64,000 nt of DNA. Origin: Armatimonadota bacterium (GTDB taxonomy: Bacteria; Armatimonadota; Zipacnadia; Zipacnadales; JABUFB01). Every line of letters starts with the position of its first letter. Position 1 is the first letter of the stretch. The stretch is taken from the NCBI GenBank assembly GCA_013314775.1, contig JABUFB010000003.1:232622-296621 (forward strand), written 5' to 3'. Shown here piece by piece: positions 1 through 8,423 of the stretch. The notes beneath the pieces are model-generated. The model saw only the letters and a program-made list of their open reading frames with translations, was not told the DNA's origin and did not search any database. Both the position numbers and the translations under genes were made by a program.

Positions 1-3000
1 GCCTTCAACCGGCCGGACTTTTTCGCCCTTCAGGGTCTTCACCGCTTCGGCCAGCATCTGGCAGTACAGGTCGAGACCGACCGCACTCATGTGACCGCTC
101 TGTTCTCCTCCCAGGAGGTCCCCCGCGCCGCGAATCTCCAGGTCACGCAGGGCCAGCTTGAACCCGCTGCCCAGTTCGCTGAATTCCTCAATGGCCTGCA
201 GGCGCTCTTCGGCCTCCTCGGTCATGCGATCCGGGTAGCGGTACAGAAGGTACGCGTATGCCTGCCGGGTGGAGCGTCCCACCCGACCTCGCAGCTGGTA
301 GAGCTGTGCCAGTCCCAGGTTGTCGGCGTCATCCACGATGATGGTATTGACATTGGGCACATCCAGGCCGTTCTCAATGATCGTGGTGCAGACCAGGACG
401 TCGAACTCCTCGGCATAGAACGCGAGCATGACCTGCTCCAGGTCCTCTTCCTCCATCTGCCCGTGGGCCACTGCCACCCGGGCCTCAGGCACCAGGCGCT
501 GCACCATGGATGCCACGTGGGCGATGGACTTCACCCGATTGTGGAGGAAGTAGACCTGCCCGCCGCGCCCGATCTCGCGCCGGATGGCTTCGGCGATGAG
601 CGCCTCGTCACGCTCGCGAACGTAGGTGCGGATCGGTACGCGTCCTTGCGGTGGGTCATTGATGACCGAAATCTCGCGGATGCCCGACAGTCCCATGTTC
701 AGGGTGCGCGGGATCGGCGTCGCGGTGAGGGTCAAGACGTCCAGATGCTCCCGGAACTTCTTGAGCTGTTCCTTCTGCTTGACCCCGAACCGCTGCTCTT
801 CGTCAATGATGACCAGACCGAGCTGCTTGAAATCCACATCGGGCATGAGCAGCCGGTGAGTTCCCACGACGATGTCCACGCTGCCGTCCTTGAGACCGGC
901 GATGGTGCGGTTTTGCTGCTCTCGCGTTCGAAACCGGCTGAGCATGGCCACTTCCACCGGGTACCGCGACAGGCGCTCCCGCAGGGTGTTGTAATGCTGC
1001 TGCGCGAGCACGGTGGTGGGTACCAGCACTGCCACCTGCTTGCCGTTCAGAACGGCTCGGAAAGCCGCGCGAATTGCCACCTCGGTCTTCCCGAAGCCCA
1101 CGTCGCCGCAGATCAGTCTGTCCATGGGCACGGGCTTTGCCATATCATCATAGACATCCTGGATCGCGCGAAGCTGGTCGGGCGTCTCCTCGAAGCGGAA
1201 GGCCTGTTCCAGTTCCTTCAGCCAGGGTGAGTCGTTGCTGAAGGCATACCCCTCCGCCTGCTCGCGGGCCGCGTACAGGCGCATCAGTTCCCGCGCAAGA
1301 AGCTGAGTAGACTTGCGCACCTTCTTCTTCGTCTGGTCCCAGCGTCCGCTCTTGAGCGCCGTGACCGTGGGCTTACTGCCCTCTCCGCCGATGTACTTCT
1401 GGATGCGGTCAAGCTGGGTGACAGGCACATACAGCTTGTCATTCTCCGCATACTCGATGACGATGTAGTCGCGCTCCATGCCATCGAAAGTCTGTTTCGC
1501 CAGACCCCGGTAGATGCCGACCCCGTGGTTGATGTGCACCACGAAGTCACCCTCATTGAGTTCGCGCAAAGACAGGAGCGAGAAGCCCCGCTTGTATACT
1601 GGTTCCTCGGGGCGCTTGAGCTTGCGCCAGCCATAGATCTCGCGTCCGGTGAGCACCACCAGCTGGGCGCTGGGCAGGGCGAACCCGGCAGAAATGTCGA
1701 TATGCGCTACAGTTACCGCACCCGGTTGCAGCTCCTGCGTTTCGCTCTGCTCGAGAACCCGCTTCAGACCGCGCTTCCGCAGGACATCGGCAGTCTGCGC
1801 CACTTCATTGGCGCAGACCAGTAACTTGCGGCCCTCGCGCTGCCACTCGGCCAGACCCTCCACGAGAAGCTCGAACTTCCCCCCGAAACTGTCCACCGGG
1901 GGCGTGCGGAACCGTACCACTTCGGCGTTCGGGGCCCAGGGCACCTCGCGCTGAAGCATGGTCAGGTAAACCACAGGGCGCTCCCGTGGTGCCGAAAAGT
2001 GCTTGGCGGTCAGCTTCGCGAAGGGCATGCACGCGGTCTCCGGCAGACGCAGCAGAGATCCGAGCTTCACGCCTTTGTCGTACGCCTTGTGGACGTCCTC
2101 CTCGAACTGCATGGCGTGGGACTTGAGCCGCACAGGCTCGTCCACGATCAGGACCGCGTCGGAGGGCAGGTAGTCGCAAAGGCTGTCAAGCTCCGGGTAG
2201 ATGAAAGGCAGGTAGTGCATCATGCTCGGAGTGGCTGTGAGATTCTGCAGGGCCTCCAGGTCCTGTTCCATGCGGGCCTTGAGGCGATCGGCTTCGCGGT
2301 ACTTCCCCTGGGAATTGAGCTGATCCAGTTCACGCCGGAATGCGCTCTTGATGGCCGGAAAGGACTTCTGCACGGCCTCCCGGAACAAGAGCAATTCCCC
2401 TGCCGGTCCGATGCCCACGCTGTCCACGGGCTGGATGGACCGCTGAGTGATCGGGTCGAAAGTGCGGATCTGCTCTACCTCATCGCCGAAGAACTCCACT
2501 CGCACCGGGTAGGGCGACGTGGGCGGGGAGACGTCCAAGATGTCGCCGCGGATCGAAAACTGGGCGATGTCATCCACAAGGTTGACCCGCTCATAGCCCA
2601 GGTTCAGCAAGGCGAAGGCCATGTCATCCCGCGGGTAGCTCTCCCCGGTGCGCAGTTCCCGTCGGGCCTTGAGGATCTCCTGGCGGGGCATGGTCAGGTG
2701 CAAGAGGCTGCTGACGGCGGCAATGACGATCACCGGCCGGCCTGAACACAGGCGCTCCAGCACCGTGAGACGATCGGCAACCTGCTGGCGCTCGGGCTCC
2801 ACGCCGTCATACAGGGCGGAGGCGATTGCAGGGTAAAGGAGCACCCGTTCCGAGCCTTTCGGGGAGTCGCCATCGGCAAGGAGTGCCCGCAGGTCATCAT
2901 AGATCGCCCTGGCGCGTTCCTCGTTGTAGGTGGCGATAAGTGCAGTGGTTTGGGGATCACGCAGGAGGCCGGCGCAGAGGAGCGCTTTCCCCGCCCCACT

Positions 3001-3114
3001 CACGCCCTCGACGCACACAGCCGCGCCGTGCGAGTCCAACCGTGACCGCAGATCGCGGAACTCGTCGGACCGGGCCAGAACCTCGTGAAGACTGTCCAGA
3101 ATGCCCCTTGCCAT
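1..3114 (-). CDS. mfd: Transcription-repair coupling factor Mfd (C-terminus cut by window edge)
   Basis: Mfd is a DNA translocase that removes RNA polymerase stalled at lesions and recruits UvrA. The minus frame is open from the ATG at 3114 to the window edge (1038 codons; the family is about 1150, so roughly 100 residues are missing). Visible parts in order are the UvrB-homology region, the RNAP-interaction module ([18 protein letters not shown] near residue 520), Walker [10 protein letters not shown] near 668, the Walker B-type DEEQRFG near 770, and the helicase motifs [10 protein letters not shown] and QLRGRVGR. The start is the first in-frame ATG; the Shine-Dalgarno (SD) site is weak. The + strand open frames across it are shadows. 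Confidence 0.96.
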   Translation of the reverse strand, partial: MARGILDSLHEVLARSDEFRDLRSRLDSHGAAVCVEGVSGAGKALLCAGLLRDPQTTALIATYNEERARAIYDDLRALLADGDSPKGSERVLLYPAIASALYDGVEPERQQVADRLTVLERLCSGRPVIVIAAVSSLLHLTMPRQEILKARRELRTGESYPRDDMAFALLNLGYERVNLVDDIAQFSIRGDILDVSPPTSPYPVRVEFFGDEVEQIRTFDPITQRSIQPVDSVGIGPAGELLLFREAVQKSFPAIKSAFRRELDQLNSQGKYREADRLKARMEQDLEALQNLTATPSMMHYLPFIYPELDSLCDYLPSDAVLIVDEPVRLKSHAMQFEEDVHKAYDKGVKLGSLLRLPETACMPFAKLTAKHFSAPRERPVVYLTMLQREVPWAPNAEVVRFRTPPVDSFGGKFELLVEGLAEWQREGRKLLVCANEVAQTADVLRKRGLKRVLEQSETQELQPGAVTVAHIDISAGFALPSAQLVVLTGREIYGWRKLKRPEEPVYKRGFSLLSLRELNEGDFVVHINHGVGIYRGLAKQTFDGMERDYIVIEYAENDKLYVPVTQLDRIQKYIGGEGSKPTVTALKSGRWDQTKKKVRKSTQLLARELMRLYAAREQAEGYAFSNDSPWLKELEQAFRFEETPDQLRAIQDVYDDMAKPVPMDRLICGDVGFGKTEVAIRAAFRAVLNGKQVAVLVPTTVLAQQHYNTLRERLSRYPVEVAMLSRFRTREQQNRTIAGLKDGSVDIVVGTHRLLMPDVDFKQLGLVIIDEEQRFGVKQKEQLKKFREHLDVLTLTATPIPRTLNMGLSGIREISVINDPPQGRVPIRTYVRERDEALIAEAIRREIGRGGQVYFLHNRVKSIAHVASMVQRLVPEARVAVAHGQMEEEDLEQVMLAFYAEEFDVLVCTTIIENGLDVPNVNTIIVDDADNLGLAQLYQLRGRVGRSTRQAYAYLLYRYPDRMTEEAEERLQAIEEFSELGSGFKLALRDLEIRGAGDLLGGEQSGHMSAVGLDLYCQMLAEAVKTLKGEKVRPVEG

Positions 3115-3226
3115 AGTCAATCACGCAACACGACCAGCCCGAGGAGCGCTCGGGCTGGCTGATCACCTGTGACAGATTCCGTAACGGGCCGCCCCGGGTC
3201 TGGCTGAGGGTGCCCGTCATCTCGCG

Positions 3227-4204
3227 TCAGGCCTGTTCCCACGCCAGGGCTCCGGCCCCGAAGACACCGGCGTCGTTGCCGAACCGCGCCGGGACGATGT
3301 TCTGCACGTCGAAACCGCTGATCAGGCTGCGCGCTGCCACCGTGCGCTTGATCGGGTCAAAGATGAACTTCCCCGCTGCGGCGATGCCCCCACCGATCAC
3401 GATCAAGTCCGGGTCGCACAGGACAATGCAGTTACACAGCGCCAGGCCGATGTAGTAGCCCGCCCGCTGGTAAACATCGATTGCGGCCGCATCTCCTGCC
3501 TCACAGGCCTCCGTGACGACCTGCGGGGTGAGACGGCACTGATTGCCGCTGGTAAGGTCATTCAGGAGTGTGGGGCGGCCGGACTGGATCGCCCGGGCGG
3601 CCATGTCGATGATGGCCTGCTTTGCAGCCATGGCCTCCAGGCAGCCGAAGTTGCCGCAGCCGCACTTGCGCCCGTTGGGCTCGATGACGATATGACCGAC
3701 CTCACCCAGAATCTGACGCGGCCCTCGGATGACCCGGTTGTTCATGGCCACGCCGCCGCCGACACCCGTACCCAGGGTGAACATCAGCAGGTTGTCGACT
3801 TCCCTGCCCGCGCCCCAGCGCAGTTCGGCAAGGGTAGCGCAGTAGGCGTCATTCTGAAGATGGACCGGAATGCCGCCCAAACGGTCGCCAAGCGTACGGG
3901 TAAGGGGGAACCCGCTGAGGCCCCTGATATTGGGAGCCTGCTTCACCACGCCCGCATCGGGGTCAACGGGACCGGGGAAGCCGATGGCGACCCCGACCAG
4001 GCTTGCGAGGCCGCCGGGCGCTTTCTCGCCGTGCTGCCGCACGCCGCGTTCCAGAGCGGAAACAAGAGCGTCCGGGGACGCGCCGACCGGGGTGTCATAA
4101 GAACCCCGGTCAACGAGACGGCCCTGGTCGTCGAAAACGCCCACCGCAAAAGTGGTGCCGCCCAGGTCGATGCCCAGGCTGTACTGATCTCCTTGACTGC
4201 TCAA
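3227..4204 (-). CDS. ROK family sugar kinase (glucokinase-like)
   Basis: A 325-residue ATP-dependent hexokinase of the ROK family, probably phosphorylating glucose or a related sugar in the cytoplasm. It has the N-terminal phosphate loop DLGGT (residues 13-17), a glycine-rich GTGVGGGVAMNN stretch and the ROK zinc signature GH..IEPNGRKCGCGNFGC, where H and three Cys bind zinc. The start is a TTG preceded by AGAGGCGAG, as no ATG lies near the DLGGT motif. It lies 39 bp downstream of ssb on the same strand, so it may be read through from the rpsF-ssb transcript. Substrate specificity cannot be told from sequence; ROK repressors are excluded because no N-terminal helix-turn-helix is present. Confidence 0.9.
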   Translation of the reverse strand: MSSQGDQYSLGIDLGGTTFAVGVFDDQGRLVDRGSYDTPVGASPDALVSALERGVRQHGEKAPGGLASLVGVAIGFPGPVDPDAGVVKQAPNIRGLSGFPLTRTLGDRLGGIPVHLQNDAYCATLAELRWGAGREVDNLLMFTLGTGVGGGVAMNNRVIRGPRQILGEVGHIVIEPNGRKCGCGNFGCLEAMAAKQAIIDMAARAIQSGRPTLLNDLTSGNQCRLTPQVVTEACEAGDAAAIDVYQRAGYYIGLALCNCIVLCDPDLIVIGGGIAAAGKFIFDPIKRTVAARSLISGFDVQNIVPARFGNDAGVFGAGALAWEQA

Positions 4205-4243
4205 CTGAACTCGCCTCTAGTCGGAAAAAACCGCCTGGCGCAA

Positions 4244-4738
4244 CTACTGGTCGCCAAAGGGGTCTTCATCGTCTCCAATGGGCCCGTAGTCCTCGGCGCC
4301 CTGGTCCTGGTAGCCGGCGGGCGCGGAATCAGGTGCAGGCCTTGACGGCATGGGCCGCGGCGCGGACTGCCCACCACTCTGTGGGCCGCCGCCACGCTGT
4401 GACCGCCGCAATTCCGACTCCTGCCGGGTCTCCAGTTGTTGGACCGTGTTTGCGACAATCTCAACGCTGGTACGCTTCTGGCCGTCGTTGGTCTGCCAGT
4501 TGCGCGACTGAATCCGCCCCTCGACTCCCACTCGCGCCCCTTTGTCGAGGTACTGGGCCACGAACTCGCCAGTCTTTCCGAATGCAACGATGTCCAGGAA
4601 GTCCGTATCCTGCTGGCCTTCCTGCTTGCGCTGACGTTCCACCGCGAGACGGAAGTTGACCACTGCCATTCCGCTTGCGGTGTAGCGCATTTCGGGATCG
4701 TTGACAATCCTACCCACGAGCACACAGACGTTGATCAC
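4244..4738 (-). CDS. ssb: Single-stranded DNA-binding protein
   Basis: A 164-residue SSB that coats single-stranded DNA in replication and repair. The OB fold spans about residues 1-105 (MINVCVLVGRIVNDPEMRYT at the start; GARVGVEGRIQSRNW in the core). It is followed by a Gln/Arg/Pro-rich linker and an acidic tail. It sits directly downstream of rpsF, the usual bacterial rpsF-ssb order, but rpsR and rplI do not follow. The tail is odd: it ends DDEDPFGDQ, so the Pro-Phe pair that normally forms the extreme C-terminus is followed by three residues. That tip is the docking peptide for partner proteins, so its altered form is notable. Confidence 0.96.
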   Translation of the reverse strand: MINVCVLVGRIVNDPEMRYTASGMAVVNFRLAVERQRKQEGQQDTDFLDIVAFGKTGEFVAQYLDKGARVGVEGRIQSRNWQTNDGQKRTSVEIVANTVQQLETRQESELRRSQRGGGPQSGGQSAPRPMPSRPAPDSAPAGYQDQGAEDYGPIGDDEDPFGDQ

Positions 4739-4792
4739 GAAGTGCCACTCCCCGACTGGTCTTAGTATGCGCCAGTTCCCGGCTGCGGCGGT

Positions 4793-5347
4793 TTACTGCT
4801 CTTGCTCGGCCTCGGGGGCCTCCTCGGCGGCCGGCATTTCCTCAGCGATCGGCGTCTCCTCAACAGCCGGCTCCTCTTCAGCGGCGGGCGCCTCCTCGGC
4901 AGCCGGTGCCTCCTCAGCGGCCGGAGCTTCGGCTTCGCCCTCGGCAGTTTCGTCCTCGACAGCTTCGCCTTCAGCAGCCTCTTCGGCGGGCTTCGCGCTG
5001 GGCCTGGGCCTGCCGACCATAAACTCGGGGTTCGCGAGAACAACGTGCCCGCGCACGACCTGCTCGATCATCCCGTACTCGCGGTTGAGTTCCTCCACGG
5101 CCTCGCCGGTACCCCTGAAATACATCACTCGGTAGATGCCTTCGGTGTGGCCCTTGATCTTATAGGCCAGGCGCCTGCGACCGTATTCGTGGGTAGACTC
5201 GACGACGGCTCCGAGAGCCTCAATACCCGCCTTCAAGCGGTCCTCGATCTCCTGAATCTGGGCGTCATCGAGACCGGCCTGCAGGATATACATCCCCTCA
5301 TACAACGCATCGGCTTTCGGCATCGGCTTGTTGACCATCCTTCCCAT
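4793..5347 (-). CDS. rpsF: 30S ribosomal protein S6 with a long acidic repeat tail
   Basis: The S6 core of the small ribosomal subunit occupies about residues 1-105 (YEGMYILQAGLDDAQIQEIE and ESTHEYGRRRLAYKI are recognisable). The protein is 184 residues against 95-135 usual. The extra C-terminus is almost pure Ala/Glu/Pro built on imperfect APAAEE repeats. The start chosen is the ATG at 5347, with GGAG ten bases upstream; an ATG three codons later has its SD-like sequence too close, and the open frame further upstream runs through the promoter. Promoter at 5436-5464; ssb follows after 54 bp. Confidence 0.93.
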   Translation of the reverse strand: MGRMVNKPMPKADALYEGMYILQAGLDDAQIQEIEDRLKAGIEALGAVVESTHEYGRRRLAYKIKGHTEGIYRVMYFRGTGEAVEELNREYGMIEQVVRGHVVLANPEFMVGRPRPSAKPAEEAAEGEAVEDETAEGEAEAPAAEEAPAAEEAPAAEEEPAVEETPIAEEMPAAEEAPEAEQEQ

Positions 5348-5435
5348 GGACTGTTGGCTCCGGCGCGTCTTCGCCGGAGCAGGAAGTCCGTCTGGCGCCG
5401 TCCCAAACGGCGCTCGGTCCGACGGCTGAGGGCAG

Positions 5436-5464
5436 AGTATAACACAAGGCCAAATCCGGCGCAA
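5436..5464 (-). promoter_or_regulatory. Candidate sigma-70 promoter of rpsF-ssb
   Basis: Read on the minus strand: TTGCGC (5459-5464), a 17-base spacer, then TATACT (5436-5441) preceded by TGT, an extended -10. It lies about 90 bp upstream of the rpsF start. The insertion sequence target duplication begins at 5465, immediately upstream of the -35 box, so the core promoter is intact but any upstream element has been replaced. Confidence 0.6.
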
Positions 5465-5481
5465 TTGCTCCCCGATGCTCG
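5465..5481 (+). repeat. Left target-site duplication (17 bp) of the IS
   Basis: TTGCTCCCCGATGCTCG is repeated exactly at 6922-6938, abutting both ends of the element. Identity continues one base to the left and two to the right (20 bp in all), so the duplication could be 17-20 bp depending on where the element's end is placed. 17 bp fits the TGT...ACA termini. Confidence 0.85.
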
Positions 5482-5531
5482 TGTAAGCGCAACGTGATAA
5501 TGTCCGGTTGGTGCAAAGTAGAAATGTCCGG
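5482..5531 (+). repeat. Left terminal inverted repeat with two tandem units
   Basis: It contains two copies, 24 bp apart, of a unit resembling GCAAAGTAGAAATGTCCGG: a diverged outer one (GCAACGTGATAATGTCCGG) and an exact inner one. It pairs with 6873-6921 as an inverted repeat. The doubled unit suggests two transposase-binding sites per end. Confidence 0.8.
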
Positions 5532-5581
5532 TGGTAGTGTCGTCGTCGTCGCGCGGCGAACTATCCGGGATGGAACTACTC

Positions 5582-6919
5582 ATGAGCGTAAAAGAGCGTG
5601 ACTGTCTGAAGATCGTTTCGCAGTTGGCAGGACCCGGCGGTGGTGCCGGCAAGTTGACCCAGGCCCAGGCCGCGGACTTGCTGGGGTGCACTGAGCGCCA
5701 TGTGCGGCGTCTGGTGCGGCGCTATGAGCACGAAGGCGACGCCGGCCTTGTTCACAAGTCTCGCGGCAGGCCGTCGAATCGCTGTCTGCCCCAGGAGTTC
5801 CGGGAACAGGTCATGGTCCAGGTGCGCAAGCATTACCGCGATTTCGGCCCGACCCTTGCTGCGGAGATGCTTGCCGAACGCCACGGCCTATCGGTCAGTC
5901 GCGAGACCCTGCGCCAGTGGATGATCGCCGAAGAGCTGTGGAAGCCCAAGCGCCGCAAGGCCGTTTATCGACAGCGGCGCCCGCGCAGGGAGTGCTTTGG
6001 CGAACTGGTGCAGATCGACACCTCCGAGCATGACTGGTTTGAAGGACGGGGCGAGAGCGCGGTGCTCATCACCCTCATCGACGACGCCACCAGTCGCGTC
6101 ACTATGCGCTTCTTTGAAGCGGACGACACGCAGGCCAACATGACGATCCTGCGCGACTACATCGCCCTGCATGGCCGCCCTATGGCTTTCTACGGCGACA
6201 AGGCAAGCCATTTCCGGGTCAACCGCCCGGCCAGCGTGGAAGAGCAACTGGAAGGCCTGGAGCCCGAGACCCAGATCGGGCGCGCCCTGCGCGAATTGGA
6301 CATCACGTGGTTCACGGCCCATTCTCCCCAGGCCAAGGGACGGGTGGAACGCAGCTTCGACACCGCTCAGGACCGGCTGGTCAAACTGATGCGCTTGGAC
6401 AACATCCGCACCATAGAAGAAGCCAATCGCTTCCTGCAGGAGCGCTACATGCCCCAATTCAATGAACGCTTCACGGTTCCGCCCGCCTGCGATACGGACG
6501 CCCACCGTACTTGCGAGGGCCTGGACCTGGACGCCATCTTCAGCCACCAGGAAGAGCGCGTGGTCACGCGGGACTACACGATCCGGTTCAAGAACCAGCG
6601 CTACCAGATCAAAAAAGAAAGCGCCGCGCCGGGCCTAGTGCAAAGCAAGCTGATCGTGGAACAGCGCCTGGACGGTAGCATCTGGCTGCGATGGCGGGAT
6701 CAGTACTTGCAGTTCGTGACGATAACCCCCACCCCGACGGGCGCCGCCGCTGCCCTTCCGGTCGGGCTACGCCCTCCCTACAGGGCAGCGGCCAAGGCAC
6801 AGCCGTCACCCCGAAGGCAGACCACCCGTGGAAGAAACCCTACAAAGGAGACTCCCGACCCCAACGGCAGTAGGACATTTCTACTTTGCACAAAACCGGA
6901 CATTTCTACTTTGCGTTGA
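5582..6919 (+). CDS. IS transposase, DDE integrase-core type (IS1202-like)
   Basis: A 445-residue transposase. An N-terminal helix-turn-helix (LTQAQAADLLGCTERHVRRL) binds the element ends. It is followed by an integrase-core domain with a plausible catalytic triad: Asp in VQIDTSEHDWF, Asp in AFYGDKASHF, Glu in AKGRVERSFD. A C-terminal beta-rich tail follows. The ATG at 5582 is chosen because family members start a few residues before the HTH, with GGA seven bases upstream; GTG at 5531 and ATG at 5570 are in-frame alternatives. The stop codon lies inside the right terminal repeat. The frame is intact, so the element may still be active. Confidence 0.9.
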   Translation: MSVKERDCLKIVSQLAGPGGGAGKLTQAQAADLLGCTERHVRRLVRRYEHEGDAGLVHKSRGRPSNRCLPQEFREQVMVQVRKHYRDFGPTLAAEMLAERHGLSVSRETLRQWMIAEELWKPKRRKAVYRQRRPRRECFGELVQIDTSEHDWFEGRGESAVLITLIDDATSRVTMRFFEADDTQANMTILRDYIALHGRPMAFYGDKASHFRVNRPASVEEQLEGLEPETQIGRALRELDITWFTAHSPQAKGRVERSFDTAQDRLVKLMRLDNIRTIEEANRFLQERYMPQFNERFTVPPACDTDAHRTCEGLDLDAIFSHQEERVVTRDYTIRFKNQRYQIKKESAAPGLVQSKLIVEQRLDGSIWLRWRDQYLQFVTITPTPTGAAAALPVGLRPPYRAAAKAQPSPRRQTTRGRNPTKETPDPNGSRTFLLCTKPDISTLR

Positions 6920-6921
6920 CA
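6873..6921 (-). repeat. Right terminal inverted repeat with two tandem units
   Basis: On the minus strand it reads two copies, 25 bp apart, of GCAAAGTAGAAATGTCC, matching the doubled unit of the left end. It ends ACA on the + strand and contains the transposase stop codon. Confidence 0.8.
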
Positions 6922-6938
6922 TTGCTCCCCGATGCTCG
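6922..6938 (+). repeat. Right target-site duplication (17 bp) of the IS
   Basis: An exact copy of 5465-5481, directly after the right end of the element. Confidence 0.85.
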
Positions 6939-6982
6939 TGCTGTAGGTCTGCGATTCTGTCAGTGCTAATGGTTCTGCGAAA

Positions 6983-7538
6983 ATGTCAGTCATGGAAACC
7001 CAGGTGACATTGAGCATGCGGGCCAGACATCAGGCAGTTGTACCGCAAGTGATGGACGCGTCGTCGGCCACTCTCGGGCAAGCCGCACAGTGGCTGCCCT
7101 ACTCTGAGCGCCAGGTGTATCGCAAGCTCGCCGCCTATCGGGCAAGAAGCGAACACCCGAGCACCCGTGTCTGGCGGAGGGAAAGCGCCTCTGCTTCCGC
7201 GAGCTGGGAAACCCGTGTACATGACAGTGAACGGCACTCACGTCCCCGTGGGCAAGGGTTGGTATGAGTTGAAGGCGGAGGTGATCTGTAGTGGGAAACC
7301 GGACGCGGACATCTCTGATCGGGCCACTGAAGGCTACTGCGCGGCGGCCCTGGGGACCGCAGAGCAGTTCGGGGGGCGAATGCAGTATGCGGCCGCACTG
7401 CTGGGTGGGGTGGAAAAGCCACACGAGAAGTTGCTGTTGGGACACGGGGCGGCATGGACCTGGAACCTGGCCGACCAACAGTTCCCACGCGTCACGCCTC
7501 AGCAGCAAAGCCTCAATGCAGCATCACGCGTCCCATGA
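6983..7538 (+). pseudogene. Decayed transposase remnant (ISKra4/ISLre2-like)
   Basis: Two frames together resemble pieces of one DDE transposase. The first (from 6983) gives an HTH-like stretch, GQAAQWLPYSERQVYRKLAA. A frame change before about 7195 then gives the core, with YMTVNGTHVPVGKGWYELK and later LGHGAAWTWNLADQQFP. Intact relatives have an aspartate motif like DGT or GDGA at these places; here NGT and GHGA replace it, so acidic residues appear lost as well as the frame. The 3' part is missing. It is probably an old insertion, adjacent to rpsF before the newer element separated them. The family name is tentative. Confidence 0.6.
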
Positions 7539-7632
7539 GACATCCATGTGCCCTGAGAACCGGGTCTACGCCGCAATCTTCCGGGCCCGGATGGGCGTGA
7601 CTGTCGTTGGACCACACTTTCCCGCGCCGGCG

Positions 7633-8244
7633 CTACCAGTTCTCATCCTCTTCCGAAGTCGGCGCGACGCCCAAGATGATATGCACCAGCATCGCACCCG
7701 CCACCGCAGCGAGGAGCGCCGCGATGGACGGCAGCACCACCACTCCCAGACCCCTGAGCGCGGCCAGCACCAACGGTATGCAGCCCAGCGCGTACACCTG
7801 CCAGGCCACCTTTCGGATGATGGTCATGTCGAACTTCGATTCAAGCTCGAGGTTCACCACAACCTTGCCGTCCTTCGGGCGAGTTGCGCCTGAACTGTGG
7901 ATGAACTGGTCCTTGGCCCAGATCAGCCAGCTTTTTCCGCGCAGACCCACGTAGGCCAGTGCCACCGCCGTGAGAGCCGCAATCACCATCAACTGCCCAC
8001 GGACCAACAGGGCTGTGCCCTCCCGCCCGAGCCCGTACACCTGAATCGCCCCCAGCACCGCCGCCGCACACGCGAGCAGGAGCATTCCGCTCAGAAGCCA
8101 CTCAATGGGCCTGGGGCGCCAGTATTCCTCCAGAGGCATCTCGCCTTTGCGACCGCGGCGCTGCACATCCGCCACATGCAGCACCAGCCCGAAAAACGTG
8201 AACGCCCAGACCACCGCGCCAAACACCAGATAGTGGATGCTCAT
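7633..8244 (-). CDS. Hypothetical integral membrane protein
   Basis: A 203-residue protein of unknown function with about five predicted membrane segments: near the N-terminus (YLVFGAVVWAFTFFGLVLH), at about 50-70, 80-100, and two close together near the C-terminus (LGVVVLPSIAALLAAVAGAM). Hydrophilic Arg/Glu-rich stretches lie between them. The ATG at 8244 is chosen because the open frame upstream of it is Arg-rich and not membrane-like; GGAGG lies about 13 bases upstream, a long spacing. It is the last gene on the minus strand before the IS remnants. No family recognised. Confidence 0.7.
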   Translation of the reverse strand: MSIHYLVFGAVVWAFTFFGLVLHVADVQRRGRKGEMPLEEYWRPRPIEWLLSGMLLLACAAAVLGAIQVYGLGREGTALLVRGQLMVIAALTAVALAYVGLRGKSWLIWAKDQFIHSSGATRPKDGKVVVNLELESKFDMTIIRKVAWQVYALGCIPLVLAALRGLGVVVLPSIAALLAAVAGAMLVHIILGVAPTSEEDENW

Positions 8245-8423
8245 ATCCACGGCCCTGCCCTCCCGGCTCAGCATTCCCTTTGACCGACAACAGATCTCTC
8301 GACCCGCGAAAGCGGACCCGGACGATCTGCCCCTGTCCCCCCATCGGTCGGCGGGATGGCCCCGCGGCACCCCTGCCGTGATACGCGCAACGCCCCCCGG
8401 CATTGCGATACTGCCCAACCAGG

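Larger units (their letters stand above)
5482..6921 (+). mobile_element. Complete insertion sequence, IS1202-like (formerly ISNCY), about 1440 bp
   Basis: The element begins TGT and ends ACA, carries imperfect terminal inverted repeats of about 50 bp, encodes one DDE/retroviral-integrase-type transposase, and is flanked by a 17-bp direct repeat. From general knowledge, the IS1202 family has TGT termini and unusually long target duplications, and its ISTde1 subgroup makes about 15-17 bp duplications, which fits. The exact duplication and intact transposase indicate a recent insertion. It landed in the rpsF upstream region, separating it from an older transposase remnant at 6983-7538. Family assignment is inference; a comparison against ISfinder would settle it. 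Confidence 0.82.

Noticed and set aside
91-2745. Several + strand frames across 91-2745
   Set aside because: All are shadows of mfd, whose minus frame is continuous from 3114 to the window edge.
3115-3226. Terminator between mfd and the ROK gene
   Set aside because: GAGCGCTC-like short palindromes are present near 3143, but no stem followed by a U-tract is convincing.
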